Source: an uncultured Bacteroides sp.
Lineage (GTDB): Bacteria; Bacteroidota; Bacteroidia; Bacteroidales; Bacteroidaceae
DNA length: 36,481 nt
NCBI GenBank assembly: GCA_958477465.1
Contig: CAUEFX010000044.1
Location: 1 to 36,481, forward strand
Direction: 5' to 3'
Of this stretch, positions 16,592 through 23,878 are shown piece after piece. Position numbers and translations under genes: made by a program. Position 1 is the stretch's first letter, and every line of letters begins with the position of its first letter. The notes under the pieces were generated by a model, which saw only the letters and a list, made by a program, of their open reading frames with translations, was not told the origin of the DNA and made no database searches.

Positions 16592-16985
16592 ACTGATTTT
16601 AATTTAATTATTTATCGACTTTTTTGTGAATGAACCTGACTAATTTTTGGGGTGATGCAGCCCGCCTCCCATACCCCGGACTGTTTTTCTTTCATTGTTT
16701 CCATAACTTTTCAGACCTTTAGCTTAATATTCTACTGCAAAAATACCACAATAAAACAAATCAGATTGTATATGGATTACAGATATTTATACCTAAATCC
16801 CCGATTCCACAACATAACCACATAGAACTCGAAGGAGGACAAAGAAAAGTATCCGGAAAATATCGGGAGAGAATGAGAACTTCGTAGCCAATGAAACCTG
16901 TATCCTATATAAAGAAAAGCATCCGGAGAAATATCTCCGGATGCCCCTTTACTATGCGTACATAGCGTTACCGCTTTTTGTCAGA
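16592..16985. other. Intergenic region upstream of the cupin gene
   Basis: No gene is seen. It contains the putative cupin promoter at 16738-16745 (minus-strand TATTTTTG), which implies a leader of about 140 nt, and the terminator of the RRM gene at 16911-16944. An imperfect copy of the terminator sequence (AAAGTATCCGGAAAATATC near 16851) lies about 60 nt away and may be a decayed duplicate. Confidence 0.5.
16911..16944 (-). terminator. Rho-independent terminator of the RRM gene
   Basis: A perfect 11-bp stem (GCATCCGGAGA 16919-16929 with 16934-16944) and a 4-nt loop are followed on the minus strand by TTTTCTTT. It lies about 40 nt after the RRM stop codon. Confidence 0.88.
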
Positions 16986-17333
16986 TTAATATCTGTCACG
17001 ACCGCCACCGTAACCACCGCCACGATTACCGCCGCCATAGCCACCGCCACGATTACCACCACCGCCGTAACTACGACGAGGAGCAGATTCTTCTTTAGGA
17101 CGAGCTACAGATACAGCAAGCTTTCTGCCATCTACTTCTGCTTCGTTCAATGCTGCAATCGCCTTATTACCGGCTTCTTCATCTGCCATCTCAACGAAAC
17201 CATAACCTTTGGAACGGCCAGTCTCTCTGTCAGAAATAACTCTTGCCGAGGTTACTTCTCCATACTCTGCAAACAACTCTGTTAAATCGGAATCGCTAAT
17301 GTTATAGCTCAATCCTGCAATAAAAATGTTCAT
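16986..17333 (-). CDS. Glycine-rich RRM RNA-binding protein
   Basis: A 115-residue protein with one RNA recognition motif (residues 1-80) and a glycine/arginine-rich tail. RNP2 is IFIAGL (residues 3-8) and RNP1 is KGYGFVEM (about 43-50), with the aromatic residues needed for single-strand RNA stacking. The tail (about 88-115) repeats GGGNRGGGYGGG, like eukaryotic and cyanobacterial cold-inducible RRM proteins. Such proteins are common in Bacteroidetes, where no Hfq is usually found, and some act as global RNA regulators. Targets cannot be told from sequence. It has a terminator directly behind it. The upstream region has no clear TAnnTTTG box but carries a tandem 21-nt repeat at 17550-17591. 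Confidence 0.93.
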   Translation of the reverse strand: MNIFIAGLSYNISDSDLTELFAEYGEVTSARVISDRETGRSKGYGFVEMADEEAGNKAIAALNEAEVDGRKLAVSVARPKEESAPRRSYGGGGNRGGGYGGGNRGGGYGGGRDRY

Positions 17334-17549
17334 CGAAAAAAATAATTAATTCTTAAATAATAAAATGATTTTGTTAGAGAAGTCTTATTAAGGAGATAAA
17401 TAACTCTGCAATAACATTGAAAAGGAACCGTATCTTGCTTATCAGAAATCTTTAAAACGTGGTAAATATAGGCATTAAGTGGGGATTGAGAAAAGAAATC
17501 AGCAAATTCTTTAAAAATAAATGAAAAAAAGACAGAAACGGATGACAAA

Positions 17550-17591
17550 CGGATTTCAATTGACGGTTAACGGACTTCAATTGACAGTCAA
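17550..17591. repeat. Tandem pair of 21-nt units upstream of the RRM gene
   Basis: Two adjacent 21-nt units (17550-17570 and 17571-17591) are identical at 18 of 21 positions. Each contains TTCAATTGAC with a CAATTG palindrome. They lie about 220 nt upstream of the RRM start and overlap the 3' end of the putative small secreted-protein gene. Confidence 0.6.
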
Positions 17592-17809
17592 TAGAGTTCA
17601 GAAACAGAAAATAAAAACCGGTCATGTATATCCATTCCCATTTCCGAAGAACAGGATAATACAGAAACAGGATGATTGACAATCCCCGGCTTTCGCTCGC
17701 CGGGGATTGAAATCAAATCATCCAGATGAAACCCTTCGAACGGGACTTCCTGTGCCGTTACCGAGGTGAAACAGAATAGAGATAGAATAGTATATAAAAA
17801 AATCCTCAT
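17588..17809 (-). CDS. Putative small secreted protein, unrecognised
   Basis: From ATG 17809 this would be 73 residues: a good signal peptide (MRIFLYTILSLFCFTSVTA, then Q), then a short acidic/polar chain EVPFEGFHLDDLISIPGERK and GIVNHPVSVLS. I do not recognise a family. Small secreted proteins with this opening occur in Bacteroides, but this one ends early and could be a truncated longer gene. No convincing continuation is visible in the other frames. It follows potD on the same strand by about 95 nt, so it may be read through from the pot operon. A GC-rich 10-bp inverted repeat (17681-17708) lies inside it. The frame extends upstream to TTG 17908, which I consider less likely as a start. 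Confidence 0.4.
   Translation of the reverse strand: MRIFLYTILSLFCFTSVTAQEVPFEGFHLDDLISIPGERKPGIVNHPVSVLSCSSEMGMDIHDRFLFSVSELY
17681..17708. repeat. GC-rich perfect inverted repeat
   Basis: AATCCCCGGC (17681-17690), an 8-nt loop and GCCGGGGATT (17699-17708) form a perfect stem in an AT-rich area. There is no U-tract on either side, so it does not look like an ordinary intrinsic terminator. It lies inside the putative small gene, downstream of potD. Confidence 0.6.
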
Positions 17810-17904
17810 ACGGCATCCGGCTTTATCTATTAGACGCTCGTATGAGGGAAATGCTGCAATGGACATCAATAAAAAAAGCATTGACACACCAAAAGCCCGG
17901 CTCG

Positions 17905-19236
17905 TCAATGATTCTGTCTCCGTCGTCTGCGGCTGCGCCGTCTCTGCTGTTTGTTACGCTGATAACGCTGCACACGTTTATAAATCATCCAACCGCTCAT
18001 TGCACCGACCACCACAAAAATAAGTATCGTGATCCCCACACCGAGATTATCTCCTTTGATACGCGACCATATCTCGAGTACATCTTTCGTCTTGTCACCA
18101 AAATCGCGAATCATGGCGCAACGCTCCACCACACTACGGTCCGGATATTGAATGTGGTTTATCTGAATACTATCGGCATCCGGCCCGAAGAAATAGCTGA
18201 GATCGGAATAATAAGTCAATGTCGTATCGATCTTTTCCTCCATTATTTCGGGAGAGGCGATGGCACTCACATAGCCGCAGGTTTCCATATTGCGAATAGC
18301 AATATCGGGGCGGCACATAAAATTGATAAAATAGCTGGCTGCCTGCGGATTACGGGCATACTTCGGAATCACCCAACCGTCATACCAGATATTACTACCC
18401 TCTTCAGGCACTATATAGTCGAGGTCTACTCCCACTGCATCGGCTTCTTCGATAGCCCACATGGCATCCCCACTCCAGGTCATATTTATCCAAGCCTTGT
18501 TTTTAGTCATCATCTCCTTGCCGAAATCAGCTTCCCACCCGGCAATATTCGGTTTCATCGCTTTCAGATACTTCTCCACAATGGCCATTGCCTGAGGAGA
18601 ATAATCGTTCATCAACTGCTCTACGGTCACCTTTCCTTCGGCCAGTTCTTTGGCATGAGAGTAGATGATCGCCGTACCGTATGCATCGCGATAGGCATCT
18701 TTCATCAGAATTTTACCGGCAAACTTCTTATCCCAAAGGCATCCCCAAGTATCTACATCCTGCTCCGTAACGAAAGCCTTGTTATAAAGAATTCCTGCTG
18801 TCCCCCACATGTAGCACACGGCATAATGATTGGCAGGACGTCCCGGCTGGCTGAGTTTATCAATCTGCTCACGGATATAAGGCGCCACATTATTCATATA
18901 ATCGGGCGAATGAGCAAAAACTGTATCGATGGGCAACAATAAATCCTTTTTCAACATACGTTCGATAATGTATTCCGAAGGACAAACCACATCAAAATCC
19001 TCATGTCCTTTTTCTATCTTGGTAAGCATGATTTCGTTGATATCGAATGTTTGATAAACAATGCGGATATCTTCTCCGGTTTGTTCTTTGTAATAAGCCT
19101 GAAAATCCTCCAAAACACCCTCACCGATGTAATCAGCCCAATTATATATCTTCAATACATTCTGACGAGGCTCACCGGTATTGTAACAACCGGCAAGAAA
19201 GATTCCTAAAACAAGTATAGATAGAATTTTTCTCAT
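17905..19236 (-). CDS. potD: PotD-like polyamine-binding lipoprotein with C-terminal membrane anchor
   Basis: A 443-residue substrate-binding protein of the spermidine/putrescine ABC importer, longer than E. coli PotD (348). The lipoprotein signal is MRKILSILVLGIFLAGC with lipobox LAGC. The mature start LKIYNWADYIGEGVLEDFQ and the blocks FDVVCPSEYIIERM, MWGTAGILYNK and WINMTWSGDAMWA are typical of the PotD/PotF fold, with aromatic and acidic pocket residues. After the domain ends (about residue 390), a hydrophobic stretch GVGITILIFVVVGAMSGWMI forms a predicted membrane helix, followed by a tail that is almost all Arg, Gln and Lys. So the protein may be anchored at both ends. It is the last gene of potA-B-C-D, 169 nt after potC with repeats between. 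Confidence 0.9.
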   Translation of the reverse strand: MRKILSILVLGIFLAGCYNTGEPRQNVLKIYNWADYIGEGVLEDFQAYYKEQTGEDIRIVYQTFDINEIMLTKIEKGHEDFDVVCPSEYIIERMLKKDLLLPIDTVFAHSPDYMNNVAPYIREQIDKLSQPGRPANHYAVCYMWGTAGILYNKAFVTEQDVDTWGCLWDKKFAGKILMKDAYRDAYGTAIIYSHAKELAEGKVTVEQLMNDYSPQAMAIVEKYLKAMKPNIAGWEADFGKEMMTKNKAWINMTWSGDAMWAIEEADAVGVDLDYIVPEEGSNIWYDGWVIPKYARNPQAASYFINFMCRPDIAIRNMETCGYVSAIASPEIMEEKIDTTLTYYSDLSYFFGPDADSIQINHIQYPDRSVVERCAMIRDFGDKTKDVLEIWSRIKGDNLGVGITILIFVVVGAMSGWMIYKRVQRYQRNKQQRRRSRRRRRQNH

Positions 19237-19252
19237 AACATTAATAATTATT

Positions 19253-19408
19253 TAATGTGCCAATGTGCCAATTTCCTTGCGGCATGATATTATCTATTCA
19301 AATTACATCCAATTGCAGCGTAGTCAATCGGTAATTTGACACGTTAGCATATTGGTACATTGGCATATTGGCACATTAACACATTAGCATTGGCATATTG
19401 GCACATTA
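19253..19408. repeat. Short repeats between potC and potD
   Basis: A 21-nt unit (core TGGCATATTGGCACATTA) occurs at 19358-19378 and again exactly at 19388-19408, period 30, the second copy covering the potC stop codon. A diverged inverted copy (TAATGTGCCAATGTGCCAAT) lies at 19253-19272 beside the potD start. The region can therefore fold back on itself within the operon mRNA. Confidence 0.75.
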
Positions 19409-20188
19409 TTTTTTGCTTGAACGACGATTGATGACAATGAGTAAAGCCAGCACCACTACAAAGATAATGGTGGAAAGAGGACGCAACTCGGGCGTCAGTC
19501 CACCCTTTCGGGCATCGGCATAGATATAGGTGGAAAGGGTTTCCAACCCTTCATTGCCGATGGTAAATACTGTTACTGCAAAATCATCGATGGAAAGCGT
19601 CAGTGCCAGCATGAATCCGCTGATCATCCCCGGACGGATTTCCGGAAAAATCACCTTGCGCAAAGCCTGCATGGGAGTAGCTCCCAAATCGAGAGCCGCC
19701 TCATAGAGATTCGGGTTCATCTGCTTAAGACGCGGAAGCACACTGAGCACCACATAGGGCGTACAAAATGTGATGTGTGCCAACACTACCGTGGTATATC
19801 CTTGAGAGATGCCCAGAGAGACAAACAGCAGGAACAGTGAAATACCGGTAATGATATCACCGTTCAATATGGGAATGCTGTTTACAAAACCAATGGTTTT
19901 ACGGGCACGGCTCTTCAGGTTAAAAATGCCGATAGCAGCAATGCTTCCCAACAAAGTAGACACAGTAGCGGCAATCAGCGCAATGGTCACCGTATTTATC
20001 AGCGCATTCATCAACGAATGATGCGTTCCTGTGGTAAACAGCGAAGAGTAGAGTTTGGTTGAGAAACCCGTCCAGTTTCCCAGTACCTTGGCTTCGGTAA
20101 ATGAATAAATCACAATAATCACGATGGGCGAATAGAGCAACAACAGCAATATCCACAAATAGACCTGGGCGAAAATCCTCTTTACCAT
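19406..20188 (-). CDS. potC: Polyamine ABC transporter permease PotC
   Basis: A 260-residue inner-membrane permease. Six membrane segments are visible, the first at about residues 8-28 (VYLWILLLLLYSPIVIIVIYS). The EAA loop that docks to the ATPase reads YEAALDLGATPMQALRKVIFPEIRPG (about residues 160-185), matching the consensus EAA-x3-G-x9-I-x-LP. ALTLSIDDFAVTVFTIG is the PotC/PotI signature following it. The start overlaps the end of potB by 7 nt, so translation is coupled. It forms the membrane channel with PotB for polyamine import. Confidence 0.95.
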   Translation of the reverse strand: MVKRIFAQVYLWILLLLLYSPIVIIVIYSFTEAKVLGNWTGFSTKLYSSLFTTGTHHSLMNALINTVTIALIAATVSTLLGSIAAIGIFNLKSRARKTIGFVNSIPILNGDIITGISLFLLFVSLGISQGYTTVVLAHITFCTPYVVLSVLPRLKQMNPNLYEAALDLGATPMQALRKVIFPEIRPGMISGFMLALTLSIDDFAVTVFTIGNEGLETLSTYIYADARKGGLTPELRPLSTIIFVVVLALLIVINRRSSKK

Positions 20189-20979
20189 AATCCCCCTCCT
20201 TCGTTTGAATGATCCTTGTCATCGGTGCTGAACAATGAAGTGGCCGCAATCAGCAGCAGCATGATGAGCGATAAGGCCGCACCGTAATTCCACATGCTAT
20301 TATTGATATTCTCCTGAATGGTGGTACCGAAAAGTTTGATATTGTTCATGGTCAGCAACTCGGCAATGGCGAAAGTGGAGATAGTGGGCATAAACACCAT
20401 CATGATACCGCTCATTACTCCCGGCATCGACAACGGCAATACCGCTTTCAGGAACACCTGCAACGGATTGGCTCCCAAATCCTGTGCTGCCTCTATGTAA
20501 CTGTGATCCATCTTTTGCAGTGTATTGTAGATGGGATAGATCATAAAAGGAATGAAGTTGTACACCATGCCGAATATCAACGCCCCCTCTCCCAACGGCA
20601 TACGGAAGAAATCGAAAAGGGCAACGGTGGCCAGCGTACGCACCAGAATATTAACCCACATGGGCAGGATAAACAGCACTACCAATGCTTTAGAGCGATT
20701 CAACTTTGCATTGCTCAAGATCCATGCGGCGGGATATCCTAACAAGATACATACAAGCGTCGTAATAATCGCTATTCCGATGGAATATACAAAGGTATTG
20801 ATTGCTTCATGATGAGTAAAGAACTTTTCAAAGTTCTCCAAAGTAAGATGTCCGTTGTCATCCGTAAATGCGTAAACCACAATAAGGAGCAACGGAATGA
20901 CGACAAATATCGCCGAAAAGATAATGTAAGGAAGCGTCCAACTCTTACGTGATGAAAAAAAGACTGATAACTTATTCAC
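20182..20979 (-). CDS. potB: Polyamine ABC transporter permease PotB
   Basis: A 265-residue inner-membrane permease paired with PotC. It has six predicted helices, the first at about residues 16-38 (LPYIIFSAIFVVIPLLLIVVYAF). The EAA loop reads YIEAAQDLGANPLQVFLKAVLPLSMPG (about 166-192), with the conserved Gly seven residues after EAA. MPTISTFAIAELLTMNN follows, as in PotB/PotH. It starts 17 nt after the potA frame ends and overlaps potC. If potA translation stops early at the amber codon described there, polarity on this gene is possible. Confidence 0.95.
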   Translation of the reverse strand: MNKLSVFFSSRKSWTLPYIIFSAIFVVIPLLLIVVYAFTDDNGHLTLENFEKFFTHHEAINTFVYSIGIAIITTLVCILLGYPAAWILSNAKLNRSKALVVLFILPMWVNILVRTLATVALFDFFRMPLGEGALIFGMVYNFIPFMIYPIYNTLQKMDHSYIEAAQDLGANPLQVFLKAVLPLSMPGVMSGIMMVFMPTISTFAIAELLTMNNIKLFGTTIQENINNSMWNYGAALSLIMLLLIAATSLFSTDDKDHSNEGGGLW

Positions 20980-20996
20980 CTCTGAATTTCGTTTTT

Positions 20997-22382
20997 TTAT
21001 TTTTTAATTATCCGGATCACATCGGGAGGAACAGTAATACCTACGCGGTCGCCATCGTCCCAGACATCATTCGTATCCACAAACACATTCTCGTCCCAAT
21101 CCGACCATACAGTCAGGTGGTAGTGATCGCCTTTATAAAGGATGAATTTCACTTCACCGGTCAGTGTACCGTCTTCTTCGTTGTCCTGAAGGACAATCTT
21201 GTCGAAATCTACCTCTACACGGACTTCGGTACCGGGCGTTATATCCGTCACTGGTGTACACTCGAAGCTGCACCCCAAAAACTCTACATGAGTCTCGTCC
21301 GTCAGCTTGCCCTCGAAGGTGTTGCACACGCGTTCTTTCTTCATAATATGGATGTCAAAGGGCTTCACAAGCAACCCTACCTCGGCTCCCACCTCAAAGC
21401 AATGATAATCCTGCACCAGAAACTCATAACCGTTGCAAAGCACCGTCATCTCATAGTGCACCCCCTTGAATATGGAAGATTGCACCACACCTGTCAGCTG
21501 TGCCATATCGGATACAGGAAAGATATACAGGTCTTCCGGACGAATCACCACGTCTACCGGCATGTTTTCGCCAAAACCTTCGTCCACACATTCGAACTCC
21601 GTTCCGCAAAAACGCACCAGTTTGTCTTTAATCATGATACCGTTCAGTATGTTACTCTCACCGATAAAATCGGCAACAAACGAATTGATAGGCTCGTTGT
21701 ATATATCAATCGGCGTACCTATCTGCTGAATCCGCCCCTCGCTCATCACCACAATGGTATCACTCAGCGTCAGAGCCTCTTCCTAATCGTGGGTTACATA
21801 TACAAATGTAATGCCCAGGCTCTTGTGCATCTCTTTCAGCTCCATCTGCATATCCTTACGCATTTTGAGATCGAGCGCAGCCAACGGTTCGTCGAGCAAC
21901 AGAACTTCGGGCTCATTGACAATGGCACGGGCAATGGCTACCCGTTGCTGTTGTCCGCCGGAGAGGGAATCGACATCACGATATTCATAATCCGTCATGC
22001 CTACCATCTTCAAGGCAGCCTTCACTTTCTTTTCAATGACCGGCTTCGGTGTCTTTTTCAACTTCAAACCGAAAGCGATATTATCATATACATTCAGATG
22101 CGGGAAAAGGGCGTATTTCTGAAAAACCGTATTCACCGGACGCTTATGGGGAGGCGTTTGCGTTATTTCCTTTCCCGATATTCTGATTTCACCTTCCGAA
22201 GCCGTCTGAAAGCCGGCAATAAGGCGCAACAACGTGGTCTTGCCACAACCCGAAGGGCCGAGAATCGTCACGAATTCTCCCTTCTTTACATTTAAGGTCA
22301 CATTATCCAAAGCAGTCTTATCGCCGAAAAACTTCGATACACTGTTTACTTCGATAATGTAATTGTTTTCTTGCATATTCAT
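20997..22382 (-). pseudogene. potA: Polyamine ABC transporter ATPase potA, interrupted by one in-frame TAG
   Basis: The frame from ATG 22382 (MNMQENNYIIEV; ATG 22376 is equally possible) to 20997 would encode about 461 residues. Walker A GPSGCGKTT, Q-loop VFQKYALFP, signature LSGGQQQRV, Walker B VLLLDEPLAALD and H-loop THD are all intact. Then codon 200 (21783-21785) is TAG, where the family has Gln in THDQEEAL. The frame continues without shift: EEALTLSDTIVVMSEGRIQQIGTP, then C-terminal TOBE-type regulatory domains up to IRIIKK. One C-to-T change restores CAG. The products as written are a 199-residue ATPase core lacking its C-terminal part and an orphan C-terminal piece of about 261 codons. 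This is either a real nonsense mutation, a sequencing error, or suppressed. Confidence 0.88.
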
Positions 22383-22396
22383 ACTAATTTGGGGTG

Positions 22397-22404
22397 CAAA
22401 GGTA
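22397..22404 (-). promoter_or_regulatory. Putative -7 element of the pot operon
   Basis: On the minus strand this reads TACCTTTG, a match to TAnnTTTG 14 nt before ATG 22382 and 20 nt before ATG 22376. The short leader this implies slightly favours the second ATG. The -33 element is unclear. Confidence 0.5.
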
Positions 22405-22478
22405 CACATTTCTGTGATTCCCTCCTACGTGTTAATCTAATATAACAGAGTTTTCCTCCGAAAGATTGAAAAATAGTC

Positions 22479-22486
22479 TATCTTTG
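22479..22486 (+). promoter_or_regulatory. Putative -7 element of the TlpA-like gene
   Basis: TATCTTTG is an exact match to TAnnTTTG, 32 nt before the start codon at 22519. It gives a leader of about 25 nt. Confidence 0.55.
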
Positions 22487-22518
22487 CATAAATATTTATT
22501 CATTAATTTTACAAAAGC

Positions 22519-23622
22519 ATGAAAAAGTTAACTTATTTGTTCGTTGCCGCCGCCGCTTTAAGTATGATGGCATGCAGCGGAAACAAACCGGGCTATGTCA
22601 TTACCGGTACAGTAGAGGGAGCCGCCGACGGTGACACTGTATTTTTACAGGAAGTAGTAGGCAGGCAACTCAGCAAACTGGATACTGCCATTATAAAGAA
22701 CGGTACATTTACATTCGAAGGCGTGCAGGATTCTGCCGTGAACCGCTATGTAACATCCGGCACAGGAAATGATGCGCTGCTTATGGACTTCTTCCTTGAG
22801 AACGGCAAAATCAATATCGCCCTGACTAAAAACAATGATTCGGCAACCGGTACTGCCAACAACGACGCTTACCAGGAAATACGCAACAAGATCAATGCCA
22901 TCAACCAAAAGGCAAAACCCATTTACGAATCCATGGGAAATGCCGACATGACCGAAGAGCAGAGAGCTGAAAACATGAAAACACTCGAAAGCCTACAGAA
23001 AGAACTGGGAGAGGTATACAAAGAAGGTATTGAAAAAAATATCACTAACCCGGTAGGTGTTCACCTGTTCAAGATGAACTATTACAGCATGGAAACAGCA
23101 GAAAACGATGCTTTATTGCAACAGATTCCGGCTCAATTCCAGAACGATGCTGCCATCGTAAAAATCAAAGAGATGGTGGAAAAGCAAAAGAAAACAGCTG
23201 TCGGACAGAAGTTCATTGATTTCGAAATGCAGACTCCCGACGGAAAATCCGTCAAATTGTCGGATTATGTAGGAAAAGGAAAAGTTGTCCTCGTAGATTT
23301 CTGGGCAAGCTGGTGCGGTCCTTGCCGTCGCGAAATGCCGAACTTAGTAGAAGCTTATGCTAAATACAAAGGCAATAACTTCGAAATCGTAGGTGTATCA
23401 CTCGATCAGAATGCCGATTCCTGGAAAGAGGCTATCAAAGCCCTGAACATGACATGGCCGCAGATGTCCGATTTGAAATACTGGAACTGTGAAGGCGCAC
23501 AGTTGTATGCCGTAAACAGTATTCCTCACACAATGCTGATCGACGGTGAAGGTACAATCATTGCCCGCGGTTTACACGGAGAAGAGCTGCAGACAAAGAT
23601 TGCTGAAGCACTGAAGAAATAA
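22519..23622 (+). CDS. TlpA-like thiol:disulfide lipoprotein with DUF4369 domain
   Basis: A 367-residue lipoprotein: signal MKKLTYLFVAAAALSMMAC with lipobox MMAC. Residues about 25-120 form a DUF4369 domain (YVITGTVEGAADGDTVFLQE...), followed by a helical linker (about 125-215) and a thioredoxin domain (about 230-367). The redox site is WASWCGPCRREMP (WCGPC), and the cis-Pro loop is NSIPHTMLID with the Pro of SIPH. Such proteins are periplasmic thiol reductants or oxidoreductases of the TlpA/ResA group and are numerous in Bacteroides; the substrate is unknown. It is transcribed alone, divergent from the pot operon, and ends at a shared terminator at 23815-23850. Confidence 0.93.
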   Translation: MKKLTYLFVAAAALSMMACSGNKPGYVITGTVEGAADGDTVFLQEVVGRQLSKLDTAIIKNGTFTFEGVQDSAVNRYVTSGTGNDALLMDFFLENGKINIALTKNNDSATGTANNDAYQEIRNKINAINQKAKPIYESMGNADMTEEQRAENMKTLESLQKELGEVYKEGIEKNITNPVGVHLFKMNYYSMETAENDALLQQIPAQFQNDAAIVKIKEMVEKQKKTAVGQKFIDFEMQTPDGKSVKLSDYVGKGKVVLVDFWASWCGPCRREMPNLVEAYAKYKGNNFEIVGVSLDQNADSWKEAIKALNMTWPQMSDLKYWNCEGAQLYAVNSIPHTMLIDGEGTIIARGLHGEELQTKIAEALKK

Positions 23623-23814
23623 AAACCTATTTTTAAGATCTGTTTAAATAGACCCCAAAATAAACGGATAATACTTTTAAGAAAGAAATTCAAACAGTTT
23701 AAGAGGGAAATTCAAACAGCCTCATAAAAGAAATCATAAAGGACTCTGTTTGTTGAATATGAACGGCTGTCCCGATCAAACGATCCTCCTTAAGAGAATA
23801 TCATAAAAAGAAAT

Positions 23815-23850
23815 CAGCCCTTGCAATAACGAAATTGCAAGGGCTGTTTT
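23815..23850. terminator. Bidirectional terminator between the tlpA-like and glgP genes
   Basis: A perfect 13-bp stem (CAGCCCTTGCAAT 23815-23827 with 23834-23846) has a 6-nt loop and is followed by TTTTCTTT on the plus strand and by ATTTCTTTTTA on the minus strand. It serves the convergent genes ending at 23622 and 23879. Two copies of GAAATTCAAACAG lie upstream at about 23685-23719. Confidence 0.9.
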
Positions 23851-23878
23851 CTTTATGATGTTTTATCGGCAGTACCGA

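Noticed and set aside
16986..17070. Repetitive GGNGG-coding DNA at the end of the RRM gene considered as a repeat array
   Set aside because: It is the coding sequence of the glycine/arginine-rich tail, typical of the protein family, not a separate repeat or CRISPR.
17842..18942. Plus-strand open frame of 366 codons opposite potD
   Set aside because: PotD is unmistakable on the minus strand; the opposite frame has low-complexity composition and no family features.
20949..22295. Plus-strand open frame of 448 codons opposite potA
   Set aside because: Antisense to potA and unusually rich in His and Tyr. It is an artefact of the opposite strand, although it does run across the amber codon position.
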